A DNA stretch of 64,000 nt from CAYZBF01 sp964476585 (GCA_964476585.1 CAYZBF010000007.1:1-64000); one strand, 5' to 3'; counted from the first letter of the stretch, positions 35,433 through 44,668 are shown. The notes: generated by a model from the sequence alone, not told the origin. Made by a program: numbers and translations.

Positions 35433-37265
35433 TTGAAGGAAAAATATTTCCGATTGCTTATTATCCTCATTTCAACATTCTTTTATCTCACTTTCTTATG
35501 TCCATCTGTTGGTGCTGGAGATAGTGGAGAGTTAGTAGCGTCTGCGTATACCCTTGGCATTCCACATCCGCCAGGGTATCCATTTTATATGATACTGGGT
35601 AGATTGTTTTCGACGATATTTCCATCAAATCCCGCTTTAGGAATGAACATCCTTTCCTCAGTCTTTGCCATTCTGAGCGTTGTGCTTCTTTTCCAGATAT
35701 TGGTTGACTTGGATGTTCTGCCACAAATTGCTTTTATTCTCTCCCTTCTTCTCTCTATTCATCCATTATTTTTTAATTATGCTACAATAGCTGAGGTATA
35801 CACTATTACTTCTTTCTTCTTTCTTCTGGAATTATTTTTACTTACAAAGAAGAGATATAAATTACTTTCATATATACTTGGCTTATCTTTCTTCATTCAT
35901 CCCTTGCTCTGGATAATTGGACTCTATACACTCTACAAAATACTAAAGGAGGATTACCGTCTCTTAATTTATTCACTCCTCGGTTTTTCAATAATTCTTT
36001 ATTTGCCAATACGCTCTAATCTTAATCCATTAATAGACTGGGGTAATCCCGAAACTTTCATCAGGCTTCTTTCACACATTTTAAGATTTGAATACTATAG
36101 AGAGGGTTCTGTTCCATTCACATTTTCTATTATATTTAAGGAATTGACAATCTGGATAAAAATTCTCCTCCGAGATGCTAATTTTTTGCTATTACTACTT
36201 CCTTTTGCCTTTAAATGTAAGAAAAGGGAATATTTATTATTCCTCTTAATATATTCATTTCCCCTCGCACTACTATTGCATTTTGACCCAGACGATTTGA
36301 ATCTTGAAGCAAATAGAGTATTCTTTTTACCTCAACTTATCCTGATTATTATCCTCTCAGTGTCTGGGCTAAAGAGAGTAAAAAAGAAATTCCTGCCCAT
36401 TGTAGGAGCATTTCTTTTAACCTCCTTCATTTTGCTGGGTTATAAAGAACGATTATACAATAGAAGCTGGACTGCATATGACTATCTCACTACTGTCCTG
36501 AGGCAAGTAGAGGATATTCATCATTCCTATCCCATACCTGTTATACAATCACGGGGTGATGCTTTAACCTTCCCACTCCTTTATACTGAGGTACTTACGG
36601 AAAGGCTTAAAGTAAGGGTTAATACACCGGGTCTAAAGATACATACGGATGAAATACCGAACTATTCTACCTGCTGGGATGGAAAGTTCAGAGTATACGA
36701 TAGAATGCTCTTTTCTAAAAAGAAAGGGGAGACGAAACCCTGGATTTTCAATGTAAGACAAGGTGGAAAGGACATACTTGAAGATGAATTGTATATAAAG
36801 GCACTCTGTCACTATGCGGTTTATCTACATAAAAGAGGAAGAATTGGACTCTCATTAAGCGTGTTGGAAAAAACAAAAAAGATTGCCTGGCTAAATCACC
36901 ATAGGATAGTTGTCATCTCTGCTTATTCTGAAATAAAACACCATGAAGAATCCGTGGACATTCTTCAAAGTATACAAAGAGTGTATCCTGATTATCCTGG
37001 TATATACCATAGCTTGTATTATTCGTTGGCTGAGATGGGCAATACGGAAGAAGCTGAAATGGTTCTTTCTAAGGGCTTATTAACTCAGGATGATAAGGAC
37101 CTTTTGAATGACGCAGGAGTTTACTATGCCGGGAAAGGATTCACGAATAATGCCTTCTTATTTTTTCTTAAGGGTGTATTCAAGGGAACAGCATACTCAG
37201 GAACAAATCTTAATAAGTTAATCCAGAGGGAAATTTTAAAAGGGAATATTAAAGATTACAAATAA
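35433..37265 (+). CDS. DUF2723 multi-pass membrane protein with C-terminal TPR region
   Basis: A 610-aa protein with about ten N-terminal membrane helices (to about residue 335) and a soluble C-terminal region with TPR-like repeats (IQRVYPDYPGIYHSLYYSLA). The signature GAGDSGELVASAYTLGIPHP followed by PGYPFYMILGR defines DUF2723, a family related to GT-C protein O-mannosyltransferases that use lipid-linked sugars. Transfer of a sugar on the outer face of the inner membrane is the likely role. It starts at a TTG with AGAGGGG upstream. The Dpm1-like enzyme at 22526 could supply its donor. Confidence 0.85.
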   Translation: MKEKYFRLLIILISTFFYLTFLCPSVGAGDSGELVASAYTLGIPHPPGYPFYMILGRLFSTIFPSNPALGMNILSSVFAILSVVLLFQILVDLDVLPQIAFILSLLLSIHPLFFNYATIAEVYTITSFFFLLELFLLTKKRYKLLSYILGLSFFIHPLLWIIGLYTLYKILKEDYRLLIYSLLGFSIILYLPIRSNLNPLIDWGNPETFIRLLSHILRFEYYREGSVPFTFSIIFKELTIWIKILLRDANFLLLLLPFAFKCKKREYLLFLLIYSFPLALLLHFDPDDLNLEANRVFFLPQLILIIILSVSGLKRVKKKFLPIVGAFLLTSFILLGYKERLYNRSWTAYDYLTTVLRQVEDIHHSYPIPVIQSRGDALTFPLLYTEVLTERLKVRVNTPGLKIHTDEIPNYSTCWDGKFRVYDRMLFSKKKGETKPWIFNVRQGGKDILEDELYIKALCHYAVYLHKRGRIGLSLSVLEKTKKIAWLNHHRIVVISAYSEIKHHEESVDILQSIQRVYPDYPGIYHSLYYSLAEMGNTEEAEMVLSKGLLTQDDKDLLNDAGVYYAGKGFTNNAFLFFLKGVFKGTAYSGTNLNKLIQREILKGNIKDYK

Positions 37266-37501
37266 TCACACATGAACTGAAATCGCATAATTACGATTCC
37301 ATGAGAACAGATAACATTATATTTAGTTCACAGCTTCTAAAATATAAATATATATTGAAAAAATTAATCTTTAATTCAAATTTTTGTCTGCTTTTTAGCA
37401 GAATGCAAAATGGGTTGCAATCTGCATATCTATATTTTTTTTAAACCCCTGATATTCAGAATGATGACTTTTGGCATAAATTTTTTATATTAATTAGTAT
37501 A

Positions 37502-37924
37502 GTGAAAAATAAAATAGATGGTGGTTTTACTTTAGTTGAATTAATGGTCGTGATCGTAATTATCGGAATTATTGCTGCTATAGCAATTCCTAACTTTGTA
37601 AAGATTGTGAATAAATCTAAGGAAGGTGCAGTCAAGAGTAATATGCATACTGTACAGGTTGTTGTTGAGTTATACAGTTTGGATCCCTTAAGTCCTGGAA
37701 AGTATCCTGCTAATGCTGCTACAATAATAGCTACTGGAGATTTACCCTTGCGTTTCAAGAATCCATTTAGTTCTTCAGACCCCGCTCTTCAGAATCAGGG
37801 TGATGTAGATGTGGCAGGAACAGTTGAATACTTATCAGTTGCTCCTAATAGGTCATACACTATAAGTGGTATTGGAAGGAATGACCAGCCACTTGGCCTT
37901 ACGCTATTTTATGGAACGCCGTGA
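37502..37924 (+). CDS. Type IV pilin/pseudopilin-like protein 1
   Basis: A 140-aa prepilin. A short leader ends in G before FTLVELMVVIVIIGIIAAIA, with the key Glu at mature position 5, so it should be cut and methylated by a PilD-type peptidase and assembled into a pilus or type II secretion pseudopilus. The mature tail contains a TVEYLSVAPNRSYTISGIG beta segment. The start codon is GTG at 37502. It is a paralogue of the pilin at 38084, from which it is separated by 159 bp. No other pil or gsp gene is in the window. Confidence 0.88.
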   Translation: MKNKIDGGFTLVELMVVIVIIGIIAAIAIPNFVKIVNKSKEGAVKSNMHTVQVVVELYSLDPLSPGKYPANAATIIATGDLPLRFKNPFSSSDPALQNQGDVDVAGTVEYLSVAPNRSYTISGIGRNDQPLGLTLFYGTP

Positions 37925-38007
37925 TAATGAATTTGCATTTTGCAAGGATCTTGCATTATGAAAGGATACTTTATTTCTAACACCTTGACTATTAAAAGAT
38001 TAGCTTT

Positions 38008-38023
38008 TGGAACGATTTTTGCA
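38008..38023 (+). promoter_or_regulatory. Sigma-54-type (-24/-12) promoter before pilin 2
   Basis: TGGAACGATTTTTGCA matches the consensus TGGCACG-N4-TTGCA at every fixed position but one, with GG and GC in exact register. The start of transcription would fall near 38034, about 50 nt before the ATG. Pilin genes are often sigma-54 controlled, and an NtrC-type activator is encoded at 3442. Confidence 0.65.
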
Positions 38024-38083
38024 AATAAGTGTAAGCTATTTAAGCTATTGGGAAATTGTTTAACGTTTAAATAAGGAGGTATT

Positions 38084-38518
38084 ATGAAGAAACGTGGTTT
38101 TACACTGATTGAGTTAATGGTTGTGGTTGTTATCATTGGTATACTTGCAGCGATTGCCATACCCAACTTTGTTAAGGTTATCGATCGTGCAAAGGTTGCG
38201 TCACTAAAATCGAATATGCATACATTGCAGACCACGGTTGAAGCGTTGTCCATTGATCATATGGGAAGGTATCCGACTTCAGGTACTGATGATGATGCGG
38301 TGAAAGCGGAGATGCCTGGTAACTTTAAGAATCCCTATGATGGCACAGATATTACCGGTAATGCTGTAGTCTTTGGTGACCCTTCTGGAACAGAAGGTGC
38401 AGCTGGTTATCACGCGGTTGATGCTGGTGCTTTAACATTTTCGCAGACAGGTTACACGATCATGGGCGCAGCCAAAGATGGAGTCGTTATTGATCTAACC
38501 CTAACACCTGGTCAATAA
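38084..38518 (+). CDS. Type IV pilin/pseudopilin-like protein 2
   Basis: A 144-aa prepilin with leader MKKRG cut before FTLIELMVVVVIIGILAAIA (Glu at mature position 5). The N-terminal helix continues PNFVKVIDRAKVASLKSNMH, nearly the same as in pilin 1. The tail is Gly/Ala/Asp-rich, as in minor pilins or T2SS major pseudopilins (GspG-like). A strong AAGGAGG ribosome site lies 8 nt before the ATG. It has its own sigma-54-like promoter and a perfect terminator, so it is a monocistronic, possibly highly expressed unit. Confidence 0.9.
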   Translation: MKKRGFTLIELMVVVVIIGILAAIAIPNFVKVIDRAKVASLKSNMHTLQTTVEALSIDHMGRYPTSGTDDDAVKAEMPGNFKNPYDGTDITGNAVVFGDPSGTEGAAGYHAVDAGALTFSQTGYTIMGAAKDGVVIDLTLTPGQ

Positions 38519-38542
38519 TAGATAGACGCTGACAAAAAAAAG

Positions 38543-38568
38543 GGGACGGACATCCGTCCCTTTTTTTT
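38543..38568 (+). terminator. Intrinsic terminator after pilin 2
   Basis: Stem GGGACGG / CCGTCCC around ACAT, with an A-tract before and eight T after, 24 bp past the pilin stop. The A and T flanks can pair, so it may work in both directions. Confidence 0.92.
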
Positions 38569-38646
38569 CACGAATGAATTCGTGCCCCATTAAATAGTAA
38601 ACATTTTACCACAATGTAATAAGATTACATATGGCAAGCGGGGCAA

Positions 38647-38677
38647 GCCCCATGTAATAATAAATATTACACGGGGC
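38647..38677. repeat. Hairpin downstream of gcvPA
   Basis: Arms GCCCCATGTAATA and TATTACACGGGGC form a 13-bp stem with one mismatch or wobble around ATAAA. It lies 5 bp past the gcvPA stop on the minus strand. A GGGGCAAGCC unit is repeated beside it. Without a clear T-run it may be a repeat element or a weak terminator. Confidence 0.5.
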
Positions 38678-38681
38678 AAGC

Positions 38682-40004
38682 CTACATAGATAAAATTTCA
38701 AGTAGATGATCCATCTCCTCTTTTGGTCTTTTCTCAGTAACAGAAATGAGGAGATGATTCTTCCATTCATCCTTAAAATCTGTGAGATTTATCCCGACAA
38801 GATACCCCTCTTTTAAGCCCAGTTCAATAGCCCTATTAGCCCCGGAGGGAACCTCAACCACAAATTCCCTGAAGAAGGACTTTCGTCCTTTTTTATTATA
38901 GGGGAGTTCAAATCCGGCGTTCTCCAGTCGCTCTGCAAGATAATGAGCTTTCTGCGTTGTCTGGCTTGCAACTTCTCTTATCCCTTCTCCTCCCAAAGCC
39001 GTTAGATAAAGAGCAGCAGTCAGGGCACAGAGTTGCTGATTTGTACATATGTTGGATGTAGCACTTGCTCTTCTTATATGTTGTTCACGGGTTTGAAGAG
39101 CCATAACATAGCCGATTCTACCTTCATGGTCTATCGTCTTCCCCGATATTCTTCCAGGCATTTTCCTTACGAATTTCTTCTTTGCAGTAAAAATTCCAAG
39201 ATGAGGTCCACCAAGGCTCATTGGTAATCCCAATGATTGTCCTTCGGCTGTGGCTATATCCACATCTAATTCCCCTGGGGTTTTTAGTATCCCCAGCGAG
39301 ATAGGGTCAAAACTCATAATAGCAAGGGCATCTTTAGCATGAGCTTTCTCTACAAATGTTGAAACTTCCTCAAGATTCCCAAGATAGTTTGGATGTTGTA
39401 TTACAACACCCACGGTTTTATCATCCACCTCAAATCCTTTCGGATTTGTGACTCCTTCCTTAAGAGGTATCATTTCAATTTGATACCTTTTGGCAAGATA
39501 GGTCTTTATAACTTCGAGATAACGGGGGTTTATTCCTTCTGAAAGTATTAACTTCTCTCTCTTTGTCGCACCGATAGCCATATAAATACCTTCTGCAAGT
39601 GCTGTAGCACCATCATAGATTGAAGCATTGGAAATATCCATTCCAGTTAGTTCACAAATCATCGACTGATACTCAAACATGGCCTGAAGAGTTCCTTGGG
39701 ATACTTCTGCCTGATAGGGAGTGTAAGCGGTGTAAAATTCAGGTCTTCTTATAATATGTTCAACTACCGAGGGTATATAGTGGTCGTAGACTCCCCCTCC
39801 TGCAAAGCATACAAGCTCTTTGTTAACTTTTTCAAGTTTCACCGCTTTCTCTCTTGCTTCTAATTCACTTAAAGAAGGAGGAAGATTGAGGGAAGAACGA
39901 AGTCTCAGATTATCAGGAATGGCAGAGAATAATTCCTCTATACCTTTCCCAATAACCTTAAGCATTTCATTGCGTTCAGATTCGGTTACGGGGATAAATT
40001 TCAT
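38682..40004 (-). CDS. gcvPA: Glycine dehydrogenase (decarboxylating) subunit 1
   Basis: GcvPA is the N-terminal half of a split P-protein that decarboxylates glycine and loads the aminomethyl group on GcvH. The 440-aa length fits the split form. Motifs are FIPVTESERNEML, GGGVYDHYIPSVVEHI, YTPYQAEVSQGTLQAMFEYQ, ISNASIYDGATALAEG, and the C-terminal NICTNQQLCAL. The PLP lysine lies in GcvPB, which is not found downstream, so the partner must be elsewhere. It overlaps gcvH by 4 bp. Confidence 0.95.
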   Translation of the reverse strand: MKFIPVTESERNEMLKVIGKGIEELFSAIPDNLRLRSSLNLPPSLSELEAREKAVKLEKVNKELVCFAGGGVYDHYIPSVVEHIIRRPEFYTAYTPYQAEVSQGTLQAMFEYQSMICELTGMDISNASIYDGATALAEGIYMAIGATKREKLILSEGINPRYLEVIKTYLAKRYQIEMIPLKEGVTNPKGFEVDDKTVGVVIQHPNYLGNLEEVSTFVEKAHAKDALAIMSFDPISLGILKTPGELDVDIATAEGQSLGLPMSLGGPHLGIFTAKKKFVRKMPGRISGKTIDHEGRIGYVMALQTREQHIRRASATSNICTNQQLCALTAALYLTALGGEGIREVASQTTQKAHYLAERLENAGFELPYNKKGRKSFFREFVVEVPSGANRAIELGLKEGYLVGINLTDFKDEWKNHLLISVTEKRPKEEMDHLLEILSM

Positions 40005-40387
40005 TCTTCTCCTTCAATTATTTCTTTGTATTCTTCAGCGTCCAAAAGACCTTCTAATTCTTTAGGATTGGATATTTTGATACGAACAATCCAGCCTGTA
40101 TCATAAGGATCTTTGTTTATCAACTCTGGATGGCCTTCTAACTCCCCATTAACTTCTATAACTGTTCCTGAGAGAGCTGCGTAAAGATCGCTCACTGTCT
40201 TCACAGCTTCTATTGTTCCGATCGCTTCTCCTTTATGGACTTCGATGCCCTTTTCCGGGAGCTCAATATATACTATATCTGATAATTCGGACTGTGCGTA
40301 ATCCGTTATACCTTCTATAATTTCTCCATTTTCCTGTCTTATCCACTCATGATCCTCTGTATAAAAGAGCTCATCTAATATCTTCAT
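40001..40387 (-). CDS. gcvH: Glycine cleavage system H protein
   Basis: The lipoyl carrier of the glycine cleavage system, 128 aa. The start DELFYTEDHEWIRQENGEII, the lipoyl-lysine region GTIEAVKTVSDLYAALSG (Lys in EAVKTVS), and the end region INKDPYDTGWIVRI are canonical. It lies between gcvT (54 bp upstream) and gcvPA (4-bp overlap) in the standard gene order. Confidence 0.97.
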   Translation of the reverse strand: MKILDELFYTEDHEWIRQENGEIIEGITDYAQSELSDIVYIELPEKGIEVHKGEAIGTIEAVKTVSDLYAALSGTVIEVNGELEGHPELINKDPYDTGWIVRIKISNPKELEGLLDAEEYKEIIEGEE

Positions 40388-40441
40388 CTAACCTCCTATT
40401 TGTTCCATTTTAAAGACTCCTTTGACTTTACCTATCCAATA

Positions 40442-41539
40442 TTATCGTTTAAGCGACCCATTCTTCCAGAAAGGTAATGTTATAACTTCACCTTCTATCA
40501 TTTTCTTTCTTATTTCTATTTCTAACTTAGTCCCTATTTCATAAAAAGGTCTTGCTACATATCCCATAGCGATTGGATAACCTAATGTAGGAGAGTAATA
40601 ACCACTTGTTACCTCACCAATCTGTTTCCCTTCCTTATATATAAGATATCCATGTCGCGGTATTGCTCTCCCCTCCAAATTCATTCCAATTAGCTTTCGA
40701 GTCAATCCTTCTTCCTTCTTTTTGGCCAGTGATTCTTTTCCAATAAAATCTGACTTATCCATCTTTACGATCCATGAAAGACCTGCTTCAAGAGGTATTG
40801 TGTCCCTCGATATGTCGTTCCCGTATAAACAGTAACCCATTTCTAAACGCAGGATATCACGGGCTCCCAAACCGCAGGGGGTAATATGAATCCCTGTGGT
40901 TTCTCCCGCTTTCATCAATAAATCCCAGACCTTACTGCCGACTTTGGCATCTCCATATATCTCAAATCCATCCTCACCAGTATAACCTGTTCTCGAGATG
41001 ATTACTTTAATACCGGATATTTCTTCTTCTTTCGCCCAGTAGAATTTAAGTTTGTCCGGATCCTCTTTTAAAATTTTCTTCATCACTTTCTTAGAAAGTG
41101 GTCCCTGAAGAGCTAATTGAAAATAATATTCGCCTCTATTCTTTATCTCAATATTCCCCTTTTTGTTCTCCATAATCCATTCGAAATCCTTGTCCTGGTT
41201 GGAAGCATTGACTACAAGGAGGATGCGTTCGGGTAATCTGTAGACTAATAGGTCATCTACAATACCGCCTTCTGGATATAGCATAGTAGTATACTGAGCC
41301 TGCCAGACCTCCAGATTTGCAACATTATTTGTGGTAACCCAGTTAACAAAATCGAGAGCATCAGCACCGCTTACTTCTATCTCACCCATGTGGGAAACAT
41401 CAAATAATCCAACAGATTCTCTCACTGCTTTCACTTCCTTTATTATAGACGAATATTGAATTGGCATTTTAAAGTTGGCAAAATCGACCATTTTCCCATT
41501 ATGCATTATATGTTTTTCATATAGCGGTGTCTTTTTCAT
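40442..41539 (-). CDS. gcvT: Glycine cleavage system T protein (aminomethyltransferase)
   Basis: GcvT transfers the aminomethyl carbon to tetrahydrofolate and releases ammonia. The protein of about 365 aa has TPLYEKHIMHNGKMVDFANF, VGLFDVSHMGEIEVSG, the folate-site region RTGYTGEDGFEIYG, and GLGARDILRLEMGYCLYGND. The start at 41539 was chosen because GAGGAAT lies upstream, giving the usual MKKTPLYEKH start; a longer frame reaches 41563. A minus-strand promoter at 41674-41702 would leave a leader of about 130 nt. Confidence 0.96.
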   Translation of the reverse strand: MKKTPLYEKHIMHNGKMVDFANFKMPIQYSSIIKEVKAVRESVGLFDVSHMGEIEVSGADALDFVNWVTTNNVANLEVWQAQYTTMLYPEGGIVDDLLVYRLPERILLVVNASNQDKDFEWIMENKKGNIEIKNRGEYYFQLALQGPLSKKVMKKILKEDPDKLKFYWAKEEEISGIKVIISRTGYTGEDGFEIYGDAKVGSKVWDLLMKAGETTGIHITPCGLGARDILRLEMGYCLYGNDISRDTIPLEAGLSWIVKMDKSDFIGKESLAKKKEEGLTRKLIGMNLEGRAIPRHGYLIYKEGKQIGEVTSGYYSPTLGYPIAMGYVARPFYEIGTKLEIEIRKKMIEGEVITLPFWKNGSLKR

Positions 41540-41673
41540 TATTCCTCTTTTTTTTTCTGCCACAGAAGCACAGAGTACACAGAGATCAGTAATAATTTAT
41601 ATATTATTTTTCGAACCGTTGCTCTTAACCTTGGTGTCAAGTATTCAAAGTATGCTTCTCCTTTATTGAGGTG

Positions 41674-41702
41674 AGTATGGCAGAAGAATATAAGTTTGTC
41701 AA
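41674..41702 (-). promoter_or_regulatory. Promoter for the gcv operon
   Basis: Minus-strand TTGACA (41697-41702) and CATACT (41674-41679) at 17-nt spacing. The resulting leader before gcvT shows no recognisable glycine riboswitch. Confidence 0.6.
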
Positions 41703-41764
41703 GGCTCAAACGGCATAAGAGGGGTTCTTAGTAAGATGGAATCTCTTTACCAATTCCAAAAACC

Positions 41765-41792
41765 TTGACAGGTGGTAATTCACTGGTATTAT
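41765..41792 (+). promoter_or_regulatory. Promoter placing the UbiA-like mRNA start at its ATG
   Basis: TTGACA (41765-41770), 16-nt spacer, extended -10 TGGTATTAT (TATTAT at 41787-41792). The tandem ATG codons at 41798 and 41801 begin 5 and 8 nt after the -10 box, so the transcript would have almost no leader. Confidence 0.7.
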
Positions 41793-41797
41793 CGTCT

Positions 41798-42706
41798 ATG
41801 ATGGATTATTTCATACTAATGCGACCGACACTTTTTATTCCTCTATGGATATTCTTTCTCTTGGGTGCCCATTTTGCAGAGGGGACTCTTACGCTACGTT
41901 CCGTTTCTATCTTTATTCTATACACTCTTCTTATGGGTGGAGTTTATATTCAAAACCAGATAGTGGATAGAGAATCGGATAAAAAGAATGAAAAACTTTT
42001 CATTCTTTCCGATGAGATTATCCCCTTATCTCATGCTTACCTAGAGATGATAATCCTTTTTCTCATATCTCTTGGCCTCTCTATCCTTTTTGGTGCAGTT
42101 ATATTATTCTATTTTCTCCTTTCACTCTTTATGGGGATAACTTATTCTCTACCTCCAATTGAAACGAAAGCAAGACCATTCCTTGATATACTCTGGAATT
42201 CTTATGGGTATGGATTCCTTGCCTTTATTGTTGGATGGATTTCAGTTAATCCTCATTCCCATCTAATGTGGATTCATGGTATTCCCTATTTTCTGGCAGT
42301 CGGAGCTGTCTTTGTCAATACAACTATACCAGATATAAAAGGGGATAGGGAAGAAGGCAAGATAACAACGGGTGTCTTTCTTGGAAAGAGAAAGACTCTT
42401 ATACTCGGGGTGCTCTTTGATATTTTAGCCATCATAACTTCTTATCTTTTAGGAGATTATATCTGTCTTATATTAGCAGGTCTATCATTGCCATTCTTCA
42501 TCTACGCTGCTGTCAACACTCATAGCAAACCCATACTTTTGTCATTTAGAGTGCCAGTGGTGATACTGGCAATAGAGGTATGCATTATAAGCCCTATTAT
42601 AATTCCTCTCTTACTCTTTATATTCTTAATGCAAAAGGTCTATTATCGAAAGAGATTCAACATAAATTATCCGGCTCTTTATAGCGGAGCGGATAAGGAA
42701 TTCTAA
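41798..42706 (+). CDS. UbiA-family prenyltransferase
   Basis: An integral membrane prenyltransferase of about 302 aa with some eight or nine helices. Both prenyl-diphosphate Asp-rich motifs are seen: NQIVDRESDKKNEKL near residue 60 and PDIKGDREEGKITTGVFLGK near 190. UbiA members attach prenyl chains to aromatic rings (menaquinone, ubiquinone, heme O) or other acceptors; the substrate is open. The start is one of two tandem ATGs with no ribosome site; the open frame continues upstream to a TTG at 41765 that lies inside the promoter. It ends immediately before the next gene. Confidence 0.88.
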   Translation: MMDYFILMRPTLFIPLWIFFLLGAHFAEGTLTLRSVSIFILYTLLMGGVYIQNQIVDRESDKKNEKLFILSDEIIPLSHAYLEMIILFLISLGLSILFGAVILFYFLLSLFMGITYSLPPIETKARPFLDILWNSYGYGFLAFIVGWISVNPHSHLMWIHGIPYFLAVGAVFVNTTIPDIKGDREEGKITTGVFLGKRKTLILGVLFDILAIITSYLLGDYICLILAGLSLPFFIYAAVNTHSKPILLSFRVPVVILAIEVCIISPIIIPLLLFIFLMQKVYYRKRFNINYPALYSGADKEF

Positions 42707-43663
42707 TTGATGTTCATAATTTTCTTGTTACTTAATCTATCCCCTAGGGCAGATAGTCTCCTTATAAGAGCAATTAGACTTTCCTATCAGGAAGAATTTG
42801 CCCGTTCTGAATCGCTCATAAGGGTTGTACTTAAAGAAGCCCCTGATCACCCTGCTCCTTACTTCTGTTTATCCTCATTATACGAGTTGATGTGGGTAGA
42901 TCTTGGCAATGATTCACTCGCTGCTAAATTTTTATCATACTCGGATTCAAGTGTCACATTGGCTAACGAGTGGACGAAAAGATACCCTGATGATGCATGG
43001 GGTTACTTCTTTATGGGAGGAGCCTACACAATACGTATATTTTATTATGAACTGAACAATGAGATTATCAAAGGTTTGCCTTTTGTCGGGTTAGCCCTTA
43101 AATGCCTCTCCAAGTGTCAGGCAAAAGATCCGGATATATCGGATGTTTATCTGGGTCTTGGGGGATGGGAGTATATTAAAGGCCATTTTCCATTCCTTAA
43201 TTCCAGAAAGGAGAAGGGACTTGCTATGATTAAGCGGGCATGTAAGAGCGGAAAATACGTTTCCCTTTATGCAACCCTTGCCAGCGCTAAGATTCTTCTC
43301 CGAGAGAAAAACTTTGATGAAGCAATATCAATTATTAGGCCGTTAGTAGACTCTTTTCCTGAGTCAAGAACATTAACTTGGCCTCTCCTTAAGGCTTACC
43401 AAGGCAAGAAAGACTATGAGGATGCTTTGGAAGTTGCTAACAACCTTATTGATATCTCGCATGATAATAAATCTTCTTATTTTGAGGCTACTTATTATAA
43501 AATAAAGATTCTGATTGCGCTAAGAAGACTTAAAGTAGCAAGAGAAAATTGTAAAAGGGCTTTGGAGCTTGATGTGGATATAAACGCCCCAAATGTTAAG
43601 TCAATGAAAGAGGAATTAAACAAAACCTTAAAAGAGATAGATCAAAAAATGGGGAGCGAATAA
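42707..43663 (+). CDS. TPR-type secreted or membrane-anchored protein
   Basis: A 318-aa protein with a short hydrophobic N terminus (MMFIIFLLLNLSPRAD) and helical repeats (ESLIRVVLKEAPDHPAPYFC, TWPLLKAYQGKKDYEDALEV). I know no specific family; similar proteins are labelled TPR or hypothetical. The start codon follows the prenyltransferase stop with no gap, so they are co-transcribed. About 130 bp without a gene follow. Confidence 0.65.
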   Translation: MMFIIFLLLNLSPRADSLLIRAIRLSYQEEFARSESLIRVVLKEAPDHPAPYFCLSSLYELMWVDLGNDSLAAKFLSYSDSSVTLANEWTKRYPDDAWGYFFMGGAYTIRIFYYELNNEIIKGLPFVGLALKCLSKCQAKDPDISDVYLGLGGWEYIKGHFPFLNSRKEKGLAMIKRACKSGKYVSLYATLASAKILLREKNFDEAISIIRPLVDSFPESRTLTWPLLKAYQGKKDYEDALEVANNLIDISHDNKSSYFEATYYKIKILIALRRLKVARENCKRALELDVDINAPNVKSMKEELNKTLKEIDQKMGSE

Positions 43664-43795
43664 TTAAGTCATTAGCCTTTAGTCAATAGTCAGTAGTCTC
43701 TTTATTATTGAATTTTTCGTTTTATTCTTTATACCTTTATTGTTTAAATATTTTAACCTAATACCTAATCCCTAAAAGTGCACTTATGCACTTGT

Positions 43796-44380
43796 TTAGT
43801 AGAGTCTTCGCCTCTTCCAGCGGAGGTAGATGTACCCAACCGCAAGTCCCCCCAGATGAGCGAGATGGGCTATACCCTTTCCACCAGCAAGTAACATCAC
43901 GAATTCTATACCACCAAACAATAAAACTGCGTATCTTGCTTCTATAGGTATGAAGAATGGAAATATCAATAGTCTTCTCCTGGGAAAAGTAATACCGTAT
44001 GCAAGCAGTATTCCAAAAACAGCACCGGATGCTCCTATAACAGGTATAATTGAGTTCAAATTAAATATAGAATATATGAATGCTGCACCAATGCCACAGA
44101 TAAAGTAATATTTGTAGAATTCTTTCGTTCCCCACATAAATTCCAGTTCTCTTCCAAACATCCAGAGGATATACATGTTGATAAAAAGGTGGAAGAATCC
44201 ACCGTGAAGAAACATATAGGTAACCCCTTGCCATACCCATCCTTTCATAAATTGTCTGGGTATAAGGGAAAAATAATAGATAAAAGGGATATCACTTCTA
44301 ATAAAAATCATCTGGATAAAGAATACGACAACATTTGCAATAATTAAATTTCTTAGACCTCTTTGAGTTTCTCTAAGCAT
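43796..44380 (-). CDS. Rhomboid-family intramembrane serine protease
   Basis: A 194-aa six-helix membrane protein. Catalytic Ser is in GASGAVFGILLAYG and His in HLAHLGGLAVGYIY, with the HLFINMYILWMFGRELE helix carrying the conserved His and Asn. Rhomboids cut single-pass membrane substrates within the bilayer. It closes a minus-strand run of genes for small membrane proteins, 12 bp after a DUF4321 gene. The substrate is unknown. Confidence 0.93.
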   Translation of the reverse strand: MLRETQRGLRNLIIANVVVFFIQMIFIRSDIPFIYYFSLIPRQFMKGWVWQGVTYMFLHGGFFHLFINMYILWMFGRELEFMWGTKEFYKYYFICGIGAAFIYSIFNLNSIIPVIGASGAVFGILLAYGITFPRRRLLIFPFFIPIEARYAVLLFGGIEFVMLLAGGKGIAHLAHLGGLAVGYIYLRWKRRRLY

Positions 44381-44392
44381 TATATAAACTCC

Positions 44393-44668
44393 TTAGTAAA
44401 GCCATTTCAATATATATCCAAGAACCAATATTCCAATGACTCCGAATAAATTTATCTTAAACATAAGACCAAGAGTCAATGTGAGGAAAAAGAGATCAAT
44501 GGTAACAGGATGGAATCCGATTTTAAGAGAGTAAAGCATAACCCTCTTTACCGCACCGTCGGGCAAGAGCAGCCCTAAAAGGTCCCCTATCAGTGTTCCA
44601 ATAAGGATTCCTGCTATGAGAATAAATATTGCGAGCCCAATATTTTTACGCAGTTTACGCAATCTCAA
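44393..44668 (-). CDS. Small DUF4321-like membrane protein
   Basis: A 91-aa protein with about three helices: NIGLAIFILIAGILIGTLIG, then a middle part with LLGLLLPDGAVKRVMLYSLK and IDLFFLTLTLGLMFKINLFG. The length and central LLPDG fit DUF4321, a family of unknown function. It overlaps the upstream Gx-transporter gene by 14 bp and lies before the rhomboid gene. Confidence 0.75.
   Translation of the reverse strand: MRLRKLRKNIGLAIFILIAGILIGTLIGDLLGLLLPDGAVKRVMLYSLKIGFHPVTIDLFFLTLTLGLMFKINLFGVIGILVLGYILKWLY

Noticed and set aside
37470..37500. Sigma-54 promoter before pilin 1
   Set aside because: A TGGCA is present at the -24 position, but the -12 GC is replaced by T, and the start of transcription would lie at the GTG.
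41540..41764. Possible glycine riboswitch before gcvT
   Set aside because: The leader lacks the paired glycine-aptamer cores; only AT-rich sequence and filler strings are seen.
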